Notes under the pieces: model-generated
The model's input: the letters and a program-made list of their open reading frames with translations, nothing else
Database searches by the model: none
What the model was told of the DNA's origin: nothing
Assembly: GCA_017883495.1 (NCBI GenBank)
Contig: JADGNL010000061.1
Location: 1 to 8,137, forward strand
Origin: Methanomicrobiales archaeon
GTDB taxonomy: Archaea; Halobacteriota; Methanomicrobia; Methanomicrobiales; Methanospirillaceae
Direction of reading: 5' to 3'
Length of the DNA stretch: 8,137 nucleotides
Position numbers and translations under genes: made by a program
Shown here: positions 1 to 6,570 of the stretch, piece by piece
Numbering within the stretch: position 1 is the first letter of the stretch
How the letters are laid out: the number at the start of each line of letters is the position of its first letter

Positions 1-1841
1 TAAGTCGTCTTCTGCGAGAGGCGGCTCTCGTTGATATTCACGTACACGTAGTCGACCAAGCCCGAACCCTTCGCAGTCGCCGTTGCCAGGATCTCGTCCC
101 GGAATGCAGTGCCTGTCACGTCGGTCCTGCCACGGAAATTCTGTCCGACAAGCCGGTAGTTGGAAGCGTGCGCGACCATGGTCAGGTTCGTATCGTAGAC
201 GAAAGCGTAGACCTCGGGATCGGCCTCATCGCGGAACGGGGGGCGGCCGGCGTTGATCGCCTGGAAGGCGCCCTGGACGTCTGCGGCCACCCGGTCCGCC
301 GTCAGGTTGACGATCGCCATGGCGCCCGACAGGTTCGCCTTCGCTCCCGTCCACTCGACCCCGACGTTCTTGTAGAGGATCCGTTCGTACGGTGCAACCC
401 CTGCGGCGTCTTTCTCGGTCTTCAGTGCGGCAAGGCTCTGGTTGAACGCCTGAACCACGATCGGGGAGACGTTCCGATTGAAGGCGAAGTACATGTCGCG
501 CTCCCCGAGCATCCGGACGACCTCGAATCTATCCGGATCCGCGCCGTATCGGGCGAGCAGGGCTCTGGCCGTGATAAGCGGGTACGCGATCGCGTCCGCG
601 TCGCCGTTCCGAAGGGCCGCGATGAGTGCGGCAGGGTCCGTCTCGGTCCGGATGGCGCTATCGGGGACACCGAGGGCGCGGAGGTAGCTACCGGCCGCGT
701 CGTCGTGCATGGTGACGATCCGGTACCGGACGAGATCGTCGCCGGAGACCATCCGCCCGGGATCGGCCAGTACGACGTACTGAAGGCGGGCGATCGGTCC
801 GGCCCAGCGGAAGAGCCCCTCTCGGTCCTCCGTTCGCGCGGTCGAGAAGACAACCGTCTCGTTCCGCTCCAACGCTGTGCGATAGGCCTCGGTCCAGGAT
901 GTAAGTCGAAGCTGGTCGGGCCGGAGGGTCAGGTTGAACTGTCCCATCACCGCGCGCAGCATCTCCGGTCCGATCCCCTCGATCGTGCCGTTCGCGCCGG
1001 AGTTGAGGGGCGGGTACTCCTCGGTCAGAAACGTGGTCCGCGCCAGCTCCACTTCAGGAAGATACCAGCCGAGGATCCGATCTCTGACCGTGACATTGCC
1101 GGTATCCCGTTCGAGCGAGAGCCGGTCCAGCGCGGCCTGAAAGCGCGCCACGGTCTCGTCCGACGTGTTGCGGTTGAACGCGAAGTAGGTCTGGTATTCG
1201 GAGAGCGTGAAGACGGGCTGAATACGGAGAGGGTTTCCGCCCTTGGCGGCCGCGAGCCGCTGACCGGAGAGTTCCCCGTAGGCGAAGAGATCGATCTCGC
1301 CCGCATCGAGCCACTCGATCAGGCTCTCCTGTTGATCTGCGATCCGCAGCTGCGCGTCGGGAACGCCGAGATCGCGGAGTTTCTGAACGGCGGCGTCGTC
1401 CCGCACCACCCCGATCCGGCGGGTCGAGAGTTCTGCCGCTGAGGCGATAGTGATATTGCGTTCGCGCAGCCCGAAGAGGACCGCTCGCTCCGGATGGATA
1501 GGACCGGCCCATTTGAACAAACTCTCACGCGACGGTAATCGGGAGGTGGCGAACAGGACTGTATCGGGCTCGGTCAACGTCCGGTTGTACGCGATCTCCC
1601 ATGGCAGGAACTGGACCTCTCCCACCGTCTGACCGGTCCCGATCCGTTGCAACGTCTCGTTGAGCAGATCGATCGCGATCCCGGTCTGTCGGTCTCCCTC
1701 GTGGTAGTTGAATGGCGGGTACTCCTCGGTCAGAAAGACCAGCCTCTCAGCCGTCGGTGCCGACGGCGCCGTACAGCCAGCGAAGCACAGACCAAACAGG
1801 ATCAGGGCCGTTGCCGCGATAAAAAGTCCTTGCGAGTTCAT
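1..1841 (-). CDS. Lipoprotein with two tandem SBP_bac_3-type domains and a Cache-like domain (partial, C-terminus beyond left edge)
   Basis: An uninterrupted reading frame runs from ATG at 1841 to the left edge, giving at least 613 residues with no stop. The N-terminus is a lipoprotein signal: a hydrophobic segment ending in FAGC with the lipidated Cys at residue 23, which supports this start. Residues about 33-265 and 270-500 are two solute-binding domains like those of polar amino-acid ABC transporters. Both open with LTEEYPP, continue with a W-(E/T)-x-A-Y segment, and carry SR or TAR before a W-A-G-P-I motif. Residues about 505-613 resemble the single Cache fold (YAFVYDTN, LVGQNF, D-x-x-G, KGSGLVDYVY, QKTTY). 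The protein should sit on the outer face of the cytoplasmic membrane and bind small ligands. No permease or ATPase gene is in view, so a sensory or receptor role is as likely as transport. No clear ribosome-binding site precedes the ATG. What follows the Cache part (stop, another Cache, or a helix with a signalling domain) cannot be seen. Confidence 0.88.
   Translation of the reverse strand, partial: MNSQGLFIAATALILFGLCFAGCTAPSAPTAERLVFLTEEYPPFNYHEGDRQTGIAIDLLNETLQRIGTGQTVGEVQFLPWEIAYNRTLTEPDTVLFATSRLPSRESLFKWAGPIHPERAVLFGLRERNITIASAAELSTRRIGVVRDDAAVQKLRDLGVPDAQLRIADQQESLIEWLDAGEIDLFAYGELSGQRLAAAKGGNPLRIQPVFTLSEYQTYFAFNRNTSDETVARFQAALDRLSLERDTGNVTVRDRILGWYLPEVELARTTFLTEEYPPLNSGANGTIEGIGPEMLRAVMGQFNLTLRPDQLRLTSWTEAYRTALERNETVVFSTARTEDREGLFRWAGPIARLQYVVLADPGRMVSGDDLVRYRIVTMHDDAAGSYLRALGVPDSAIRTETDPAALIAALRNGDADAIAYPLITARALLARYGADPDRFEVVRMLGERDMYFAFNRNVSPIVVQAFNQSLAALKTEKDAAGVAPYERILYKNVGVEWTGAKANLSGAMAIVNLTADRVAADVQGAFQAINAGRPPFRDEADPEVYAFVYDTNLTMVAHASNYRLVGQNFRGRTDVTGTAFRDEILATATAKGSGLVDYVYVNINESRLSQKTT
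1009..1736 (-). repeat. Internal duplication of the SBP domain, marked by a 23-bp exact repeat
   Basis: Positions 1009-1031 and 1714-1736 are identical over 23 bases and encode the start of each ligand-binding domain (G/P-P-Y-E-E-T-L-F read on the plus strand, FLTEEYPP on the coding strand). The copies are 705 bases (235 codons) apart in the same frame. Protein similarity continues past the exact match (PWEIAY against SWTEAY, KWAGPI against RWAGPI), so the two domains look like a tandem duplication rather than unrelated modules. The second copy has PPL where the first has PPF, a position that usually holds an aromatic residue near the ligand. Confidence 0.75.
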
Positions 1842-1878
1842 AGTCACACTTGAACGTGGTAATATTGGCAAGCGAGAA

Positions 1879-1887
1879 CTTATTTTT
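1879..1887 (-). promoter_or_regulatory. Candidate archaeal TATA box for the SBP/Cache lipoprotein gene
   Basis: On the minus strand this reads AAAAATAAG, the most A/T-rich patch near the start codon, lying about 38-46 bases before the ATG at 1841. Initiation about 25 bases downstream would leave a leader of roughly 15 bases. The assignment rests on composition and spacing only. Confidence 0.35.
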
Positions 1888-2208
1888 GGCGAAAGCCTTT
1901 GCCGCTCACACAGAAGGAGTTCGCTTTACCATAGGCGATCTCTCTTCTGCGTTGCATGGTGCTGCTGAGCCTTGTCGGTCTCGTGTTCATTATCTCCGTC
2001 ACGCCGGGCGACCTCTCCCCTCGCTGTCCGAATGATACATCCGAACGGGATCGGCACATCGATGTGGATCGGCCTCGCAGCCTCCGCGTTCGCGGCAGTC
2101 CGATCGGAGTACGATTTCACGGGGAGGAGATCCCTATGATCGGGGCGCACAATCGATGCTGCAGTGGTGAACGGATCCCCGATACGATCAGTTCAACCGC
2201 TGCAGGAT

Positions 2209-2236
2209 CTGGAAAGAGCGAAAAATGGAAGGTGAA
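2209..2236 (-). terminator. Possible T-tract terminator after the CBM6 surface-protein gene
   Basis: On the minus strand, the sequence just after the stop codon is pyrimidine-rich and contains TTTTT (2221-2225 on the complement) followed by CTCTTTCC. Archaeal transcription often ends at U-rich stretches without a strong hairpin, so this is a reasonable terminator for the gene ending at 2240. No strong stem precedes it. Confidence 0.35.
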
Positions 2237-2239
2237 GCG

Positions 2240-4219
2240 TCAGAGCCGGAACTCGAACCAGTCCAGGTTCTGCGCATCGCCAACGAACTGAACCCGCATG
2301 CGGTGCGTGCCCTTCGGCAGTGCAACCGGAACGGTCACGGTCTGCCAGCTGCCGAAACCGCCTGTTCGGGGCACGGTCACCGTCGCACGGTGAACTCCAT
2401 CTACGAGGATGCGGAGCTGCCGCCCCGTCCACGGGCTCGCCACCTGGAACGATGTGCGGTACGTACCGCTCCTCCCAATCGTCAGCGTGTATTCGAGCCA
2501 CTCGGACGACTTCACCCAACCGACGTTGTAATTGGCGCCCCCGCGTTCGATATCGACGTCGGTCTGCCGGTACGCACCGCCAGCGTTACCGTGTGTCGTG
2601 TCACGATAGGCGACATCCGAACCGCCTGTGTCGAAGTCCTCTGCCTCGACCCTGCCCGGGATCGGATGCGGCCGATAGGGTTGGCGCGTGGGTGTCACGG
2701 TGGGGGCGATCGTGGTCGGCGGGACCGTGACCGTCGGCGTCGGTGTCGGAGCACCGCCGATATCGAACGGCAGCTCCTCGTGCGTACCGTTGATGAGGAT
2801 GCATCCCTCGTCGCGTGCATCCAGGCGGAGAAGATACCGTCCTGGTTTCACCCCCGCGCCGATCTGACCGCCGAACTCGTAGGTCGAGTAGACGATGTCG
2901 GTCGGGTTTGAGGAATTGGTCCGTCGCCCGAGCTGGACGGGAATGGTCGAGGCGGCGATCGTAGCGCCGCGCTCGTCGATGATAGACCAGGCAACGCTGG
3001 TGATCCGATTTGTGGGCGTACCGTCCCTGCCGGATGGACCGGGGATGACTGTGGCCGGGATCGGTGCGACCACTCCGTAGAGAAGGCACCCCTCGCCGGA
3101 CGCGACCGAGATTCCGTCGCTTGGCAAAAGATCCAGCCGTTTTGGAGTTGTGTCGGCGAGATCGACCACCGGGTCGAGGTCGTTTGCGGGACGGAGCTCG
3201 GCCCGTGTCAGAGCGAGCCGATCCCCGTTTGCGAGGTTGGAGAGGGCCGAGTTGAAGGAGACATGGGTTCCGTTCTCCCGCGCGACGTAGGTGTAGACCG
3301 GTTCGCCCGCCGTGTAGTAGTGGTACACCGTCCGGGGGGAGGCGGCGAGGCCGGTTCGGATGATCGTCGAGGTCTCGACCGTGTACGTGGCCGAATAGTT
3401 ACGCACGTCGTAGAGGAAGAGGTCGTTCTCGGCGGCCTCCGTTGTGTCGATGAGCGTTCCGGAGCAGTCGTTCGATACCTCGATCGCGTTGTTCGAGACC
3501 CAGCGACCGGGGATCACATAGCCGTCACTGTTCCAGTAGAAGTACCCGGGGAAGGAATCGAGGTAGGTGCGGTAGCCGTGCTCCCGGGCGAACGCGATCA
3601 GACGGTCTTTCTGGGCCGTCGGCGAGAATCGCCCGAGCGTCGCGTGGGTCTTTCCGAGGGTGATCCGTTTCTCGGCCACGAGGTCTCTGAGTCCGCCCGA
3701 GAGGCCCGTCACGCGGATCGTGTAATCCCCGGCTACAAGGTCGTCGAGCGGTCGGCCCTCTCGATCCGTGTAGTTCGTGTCGAACGACTTCGTCACGCCG
3801 CCCAGAATGACGCCGGAGTAGTACTGCGGGGTGACGACGACTTTGTTCCAGGTCTCGCGCAAACCTCCCGGCTCGCGGACCAGGTCCGGGACCATCACCG
3901 TCCCCTTCGAGGTGCCGTTCGGATAATCGGCCGCGATCGCCGAAAGGGGGGTCGTGCCGTTCACGGGATCGACATGGCTCTCGAGCTTTCGTACTGGAGT
4001 TCCGACGCCGCCCGTTCCGCGGAAGAGCTCGATTCGCACGTCCCCCGGCACGGCGATTCCAGCCGGAATTGCTCCTGTCACGTAGAAGTCCCGGCACTCG
4101 GCCATCATGGTCTCGTTCTCGGACGGGTAATCGATCGTGAGCGTCGTAGCAACCGCCGGGCCGACGAGCAGCAGGAGCCCGAGCGCAAAGAAGAGGTAGC
4201 AGGGATAGCGGGCGTTCAT
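2240..4219 (-). CDS. Secreted surface protein with C-terminal CBM6-type carbohydrate-binding domain
   Basis: This frame encodes 659 residues from ATG 4219. That start is chosen because a clean signal peptide follows at once (MNARYPCYLFFALGLLLLVG, probable cleavage after AVA near residue 25); upstream in-frame starts at 4282 and 4270 would add an unneeded Arg/Lys-rich extension. Residues about 26-490 form an extracellular region I cannot assign to a named family. It has several N-x-S/T sequons and four Cys (in AEC, NDCSG, GEGC and DEGC), which could form disulfides. Residues about 490-520 are a Thr/Pro linker (PTPTPTVTVPP, then Pro/Arg-rich). Residues about 520-659 match the CBM6 pattern: an opening EAEDFDTGG, NYNVGW, SSEWLEY, ASPW, GSWQTVTVPV and the closing NLDWFEF. 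This beta-sandwich family normally binds glycans. No glycoside hydrolase, transmembrane helix or lipobox is visible. Likely roles are attachment to, or decoration of, cell-envelope or external polysaccharide. It diverges from the triple-Cache gene across a shared promoter region. Confidence 0.88.
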   Translation of the reverse strand: MNARYPCYLFFALGLLLLVGPAVATTLTIDYPSENETMMAECRDFYVTGAIPAGIAVPGDVRIELFRGTGGVGTPVRKLESHVDPVNGTTPLSAIAADYPNGTSKGTVMVPDLVREPGGLRETWNKVVVTPQYYSGVILGGVTKSFDTNYTDREGRPLDDLVAGDYTIRVTGLSGGLRDLVAEKRITLGKTHATLGRFSPTAQKDRLIAFAREHGYRTYLDSFPGYFYWNSDGYVIPGRWVSNNAIEVSNDCSGTLIDTTEAAENDLFLYDVRNYSATYTVETSTIIRTGLAASPRTVYHYYTAGEPVYTYVARENGTHVSFNSALSNLANGDRLALTRAELRPANDLDPVVDLADTTPKRLDLLPSDGISVASGEGCLLYGVVAPIPATVIPGPSGRDGTPTNRITSVAWSIIDERGATIAASTIPVQLGRRTNSSNPTDIVYSTYEFGGQIGAGVKPGRYLLRLDARDEGCILINGTHEELPFDIGGAPTPTPTVTVPPTTIAPTVTPTRQPYRPHPIPGRVEAEDFDTGGSDVAYRDTTHGNAGGAYRQTDVDIERGGANYNVGWVKSSEWLEYTLTIGRSGTYRTSFQVASPWTGRQLRILVDGVHRATVTVPRTGGFGSWQTVTVPVALPKGTHRMRVQFVGDAQNLDWFEFRL

Positions 4220-4254
4220 ATCAAGCACTGACCTGGATCTCTTCCTGGCGGAGC

Positions 4255-4264
4255 GATAAAGAAT
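4255..4264 (-). promoter_or_regulatory. Candidate archaeal TATA box for the CBM6 surface-protein gene
   Basis: On the minus strand this region reads TTCTTTATCG, 36-45 bases before ATG 4219, with a purine-rich CGAAAG further upstream (complement of about 4273-4278). The spacing predicts a leader of about 15 bases. Within that leader region AGGT lies about 13 bases before the ATG and could act as a weak ribosome-binding site. Confidence 0.35.
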
Positions 4265-4356
4265 TGCCATGCTTTCGGTCACTACCGGATGATGCAGAAG
4301 TATGACGGCTCCTTTTCCGTTCTCTTTCTGCGGGCGAAAGTCGGATCAATACGAAA

Positions 4357-4370
4357 TGGAGATATCTCCA
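4357..4370. promoter_or_regulatory. Perfect 14-bp palindrome upstream of the triple-Cache gene, possible operator
   Basis: TGGAGATATCTCCA reads the same on both strands. It ends 17 bases before ATG 4388 and just before the Shine-Dalgarno GGAG at 4377-4380. Its position between the divergent promoters and the start codon suits a dimeric regulator, or its central GATATC could be part of a weak TATA element. A perfect 14-mer palindrome is expected about 0.5 times by chance in a window of this size, so this is suggestive only. Confidence 0.35.
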
Positions 4371-4387
4371 TCCGCAGGAGTATACTC

Positions 4388-5788
4388 ATGGACCGGAGGC
4401 ACGCCCTCTTCGTAATTCTGCTGATCGCAGCGCTGTGCGCTGCCGGCTGCACCACAGCTCCTCAGGCGAACACCACGCCGACGACGAGCGTCACGGCGAC
4501 ACCCTGCGCCGTCTGCGGAGTGAATGCAACGCCAAACCCGCTGGCGAACCTCACTGTCGACGAGCAGCGCCTCGTTGCGCTCGTGAGCGAGGCGGCCGCG
4601 TACGCCCGGTCGAACGGCAGGGGGAGGGCGCTCGCCGCCTTCAACGACCGGAACGGATCGTTCATACGGGGCGATCTCTACGTCTTCGCCTATGATATGA
4701 ACGGGACCGTGCTCGCTCTACCGTTCCAGCCGGAAATTATCGGCACGAACCGGTCCGGGGCCGTCGACCTGAACGGCGCCACCTACATCCAGGACGCGGT
4801 CAGGGCGGCGCGGAACGGTTCGGGCTTCTTCCGGTACCACTACCCGAACCCGGCCCGGAACTTCACGGTGGAACAGAAGACGAGCTACGTGATCGATCTC
4901 GGCGACTGGTTCGTGGGTGCCGGTGTCTACACGCCCGATCCCGCTGCTGCGACCGCTCCGCTCAGGAGCAGGTCCGGCCTCGTCACCTTCGTCGAGCAGG
5001 CCGCCGCGTACGCACGGGCGAACGGGAAGGACAATGCAATCCTGGCTTTCAATAATCCGAACGGTTCGTTCGTTGAGGACGACCTCTATGTCTTCGCCTA
5101 TGATATGAACGGCACAACACTCGCCCTGCCGTTCCAGCACGAGCTGATCGGTGTCAACCGATCGGATGCCGCGGATATACGGGGAACAAAATTTATCAAG
5201 GCCGCAGTCTCGGCTGCAAAGAACGGCTCGGGCTTCTATGAGCTCTGGTATCCGAATCCGGCCGACGAGTACGCGGTCGAACCTAAAACCTGCTACGTCG
5301 TCGGCATGGGCGACTGGTACCTCGGCTCGGGCTTCTACACGGCCCGAACGAACGCGAGCGTGAACGTTTCCGCCCCGACGACCAAGGAAGGGCTGGCGAC
5401 CTTGGTGGAGAAGGCGGCCGCCCATGCCCGTGCGCGGGGGCGCGAAGCGGCACTCGGAGACTTCAACAACCGGACCGGCCCCTTCGCCTCGGGGGACGCG
5501 TATGTCTATGCCCTCGACTACAACGGGACTGCGCTCGCCCTCCCGTTCCAGCCCGAAAAGATCGGCACGAGCTTCCTCAACGCAACCGACTCGACCGGGC
5601 AATACTATACGCGGGCTGAGATCGAGCTGGCACGGAACGGCGGCGGTTTCGTCTATTACGACTACCCGAACCCCGAGCACGGCATGTCGATCGAGCCGAA
5701 GATGAGTTACGTGAAGGACGTGGACGGTAGGTACTGGATCGGGGCGGGGGCCTATCTTCCGGTCGTGAACGCCACAGCCACGCGCTGA
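4388..5788 (+). CDS. Lipoprotein with three tandem Cache domains
   Basis: The protein has 466 residues from ATG 4388, which follows GGAG at 4377-4380 with 7 bases spacing. The frame is open upstream to 4289, but only from 4388 does it begin with a lipoprotein signal (MDRRHALFVILLIAALCAAGC, lipidated Cys 21). After a Thr-rich linker come three Cache domains of the single-Cache type at residues about 57-183, 194-323 and 333-461. Each has the same order: an amphipathic helix (LVALVSEAAAYAR and variants), A-x-x-D/AFN, YVFAYDMNG or YVYALDYNG, ALPFQ, IG, D-x-x-G, NGSGF or NGGGF, a Y-P-N-P motif, K-x-x-Y-V and a closing GAGVY, GSGFY or GAGAY. Such domains bind small ligands outside the cell, usually as the sensing part of chemoreceptors or histidine kinases. 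Here there is no transmembrane helix, HAMP or kinase part, so the protein may be a free-standing binding protein working with a membrane partner. There are over a dozen N-x-S/T sequons, as expected for a glycosylated archaeal surface protein. It shares the Cache module with the lipoprotein at the left edge. Confidence 0.92.
   Translation: MDRRHALFVILLIAALCAAGCTTAPQANTTPTTSVTATPCAVCGVNATPNPLANLTVDEQRLVALVSEAAAYARSNGRGRALAAFNDRNGSFIRGDLYVFAYDMNGTVLALPFQPEIIGTNRSGAVDLNGATYIQDAVRAARNGSGFFRYHYPNPARNFTVEQKTSYVIDLGDWFVGAGVYTPDPAAATAPLRSRSGLVTFVEQAAAYARANGKDNAILAFNNPNGSFVEDDLYVFAYDMNGTTLALPFQHELIGVNRSDAADIRGTKFIKAAVSAAKNGSGFYELWYPNPADEYAVEPKTCYVVGMGDWYLGSGFYTARTNASVNVSAPTTKEGLATLVEKAAAHARARGREAALGDFNNRTGPFASGDAYVYALDYNGTALALPFQPEKIGTSFLNATDSTGQYYTRAEIELARNGGGFVYYDYPNPEHGMSIEPKMSYVKDVDGRYWIGAGAYLPVVNATATR
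4555..5770 (+). repeat. Three in-frame Cache-domain repeats, period about 136-138 codons
   Basis: Matching positions fall 408 bases (136 codons) apart between copies 1 and 2 and 414 bases (138 codons) between copies 2 and 3. Positions 4682-4704 and 5090-5112 are identical over 23 bases, encoding VFAYDMNG. The third copy has diverged there (VYALDYNG). Copies 1 and 2 therefore look like the more recent duplication, or have been kept alike by gene conversion. Confidence 0.8.
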
Positions 5789-5857
5789 GAACCGGCGTCG
5801 GGCCTGCCCGGCTCCGACCTATCCGCTCCCTTAGCGACACCTTACGCATAGATCGGA

Positions 5858-5875
5858 GTTCGCCTTCGGGCGAGC
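5858..5875. terminator. UUCG-tetraloop hairpin between convergent genes
   Basis: GTTCGCC and GGCGAGC flank a TTCG loop, giving a seven-pair stem (one G-T pair) closed by C(TTCG)G, an extra-stable tetraloop when transcribed from the plus strand. It lies in the 91-base gap between the stop of the triple-Cache gene (5788) and the stop of the DUF2115 gene (5880), 69 bases after the former. No T-tract follows, so it may protect the transcript end or block read-through rather than act as a classical terminator. Confidence 0.35.
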
Positions 5876-5879
5876 CAGT

Positions 5880-6449
5880 TCATCCCGTCTCGGCCTGATC
5901 CGCCGGACAGAAGTTGCAGATCGAGTACCAGAGGTCGCCCTCCTTCTCCCTGATCGGGCAGAGGAACCGTCCCCGGCGCTCCTCGACCCGGAAGCCGCCC
6001 GGAAAGGGCGTGCCCACGGGGTGGCCCGGCCGGCCGAGAACGAACATGGAGAAGCCCGCGACCAGGTAGTAGAAGAACCGGTGTCGGGGCGTGTAGAAGT
6101 GCGCGTGACGCTCGGGCCGCTCGTCCCACTCCGAGCACCCCCGCGGCACCATCTCCCAGTACTCCCGGCAGCGGTCGAGGTCGGCGATCGGGGCCGTCAT
6201 CTTCGTGAGCGCGCCCTTCCGTCGCATGAGGAGGAGCTCGTGGTGTGCGCCGAAGATCTGCTCGGCGAAGTACGGCCGGATCGCCTCGCGGTACGGCGAG
6301 GGGAGCCGGTCGACCTCGTTCTTGAGCCGACCGCCGATCACCTGGAGATCGAACGCGGCGTACCGGGCGGCAGCGTCCGCGATGACGGAGGCGAGCTCGC
6401 CCTTCGTCCTCGCGGCTCCGCACCGGCCGCAGACCGTCGCGATCTCCAT
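5880..6449 (-). CDS. DUF2115 (UPF0305) family protein
   Basis: The gene encodes 189 residues from ATG 6449; AGGT lies directly before this ATG. The frame is open further upstream to 6707, but that extension runs across the divergent gene and has unlikely composition, so it is rejected. The C-terminal half carries the features I associate with DUF2115: PGHPVGTPFPGG (about 141-152), CPIREKEGD (164-172) and a final CNFCPA (178-183). The N-terminus has a CGRC pair (Cys 7 and 10). With Cys 164, 178 and 181 this suggests a bound metal such as zinc or an iron-sulfur cluster, though the ligand set is an inference. No signal peptide or clear transmembrane segment is present, so it is probably cytoplasmic. 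The family is widespread in methanogens and has no established function that I know of. It diverges from the DUF5654 gene with 121 bases between starts. Confidence 0.85.
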   Translation of the reverse strand: MEIATVCGRCGAARTKGELASVIADAAARYAAFDLQVIGGRLKNEVDRLPSPYREAIRPYFAEQIFGAHHELLLMRRKGALTKMTAPIADLDRCREYWEMVPRGCSEWDERPERHAHFYTPRHRFFYYLVAGFSMFVLGRPGHPVGTPFPGGFRVEERRGRFLCPIREKEGDLWYSICNFCPADQAETG

Positions 6450-6524
6450 ACCTGTCGTGTGGCGTCGGATCGGTTGAACCTGGCGGCCGTGACAGGGTAC
6501 GGGGCCGTCGTTCGGATCGATTCG

Positions 6525-6534
6525 AAACGTTTTT
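6525..6534 (+). promoter_or_regulatory. Candidate promoter element for the DUF5654 gene
   Basis: AAACGTTTTT is the only A/T-rich patch in the 121-base divergent gap. It lies about 40 bases before ATG 6571, the right distance for an archaeal TATA box giving a short leader that still contains GGTGA at 6561-6565. The match to a TATA consensus is poor. Confidence 0.25.
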
Positions 6535-6570
6535 CCCCTCGGCGGCGCGAATGCTCGCCCGGTGACAGCG

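Larger units (their letters stand above)
1842..2239. other. 398-base stretch without a convincing gene
   Basis: The left end holds the likely promoter of the lipoprotein gene. The right end holds a T-rich tract after the CBM6 gene. In between, short frames exist on both strands but none has a ribosome-binding site, a recognisable family or a coherent full length. Two plus-strand pieces look somewhat protein-like: a hydrophobic run starting at 1956 (MVLLSLVGLVFIISV) and, one frame over, a piece at about 2032-2140 (MWIGLAASAFAAV, then a stop). They could be remnants of a decayed small membrane-protein gene, or chance. A perfect 12-bp palindrome, CACATCGATGTG, lies at 2055-2066, and a 7-bp inverted repeat (ATCGGGG/CCCCGAT) at 2139-2145 and 2177-2183. 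Confidence 0.5.

Noticed and set aside
168..1442. Long plus-strand open frame of 424 codons
   Set aside because: It lies antisense to the SBP/Cache lipoprotein, whose translation shows clear domains. The plus-strand product has an Arg/Gly/Asp-rich shadow composition and no family features.
1926..2150. Minus-strand open frame of 74 codons in the gene-poor stretch
   Set aside because: It has no ribosome-binding site, hydrophobic core or recognisable motif, and its charged composition resembles shadow frames.
3263..4231. Plus-strand open frame of 322 codons
   Set aside because: It is antisense to the CBM6 surface protein and has typical high-GC shadow composition.
4289..4387. Upstream in-frame extension of the triple-Cache gene
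   Set aside because: It would bury the lipoprotein signal 33 residues inside the protein and ignore the well-spaced GGAG before ATG 4388.
4718..5680. Minus-strand open frame of 320 codons
   Set aside because: It is antisense to the triple-Cache gene; its apparent repeats only mirror the Cache duplications.
5797..5818. GTCGG/CCGAC inverted repeat just after the triple-Cache stop
   Set aside because: The stem has only five pairs with a 12-base loop and no T-tract, which is expected by chance in GC-rich sequence.
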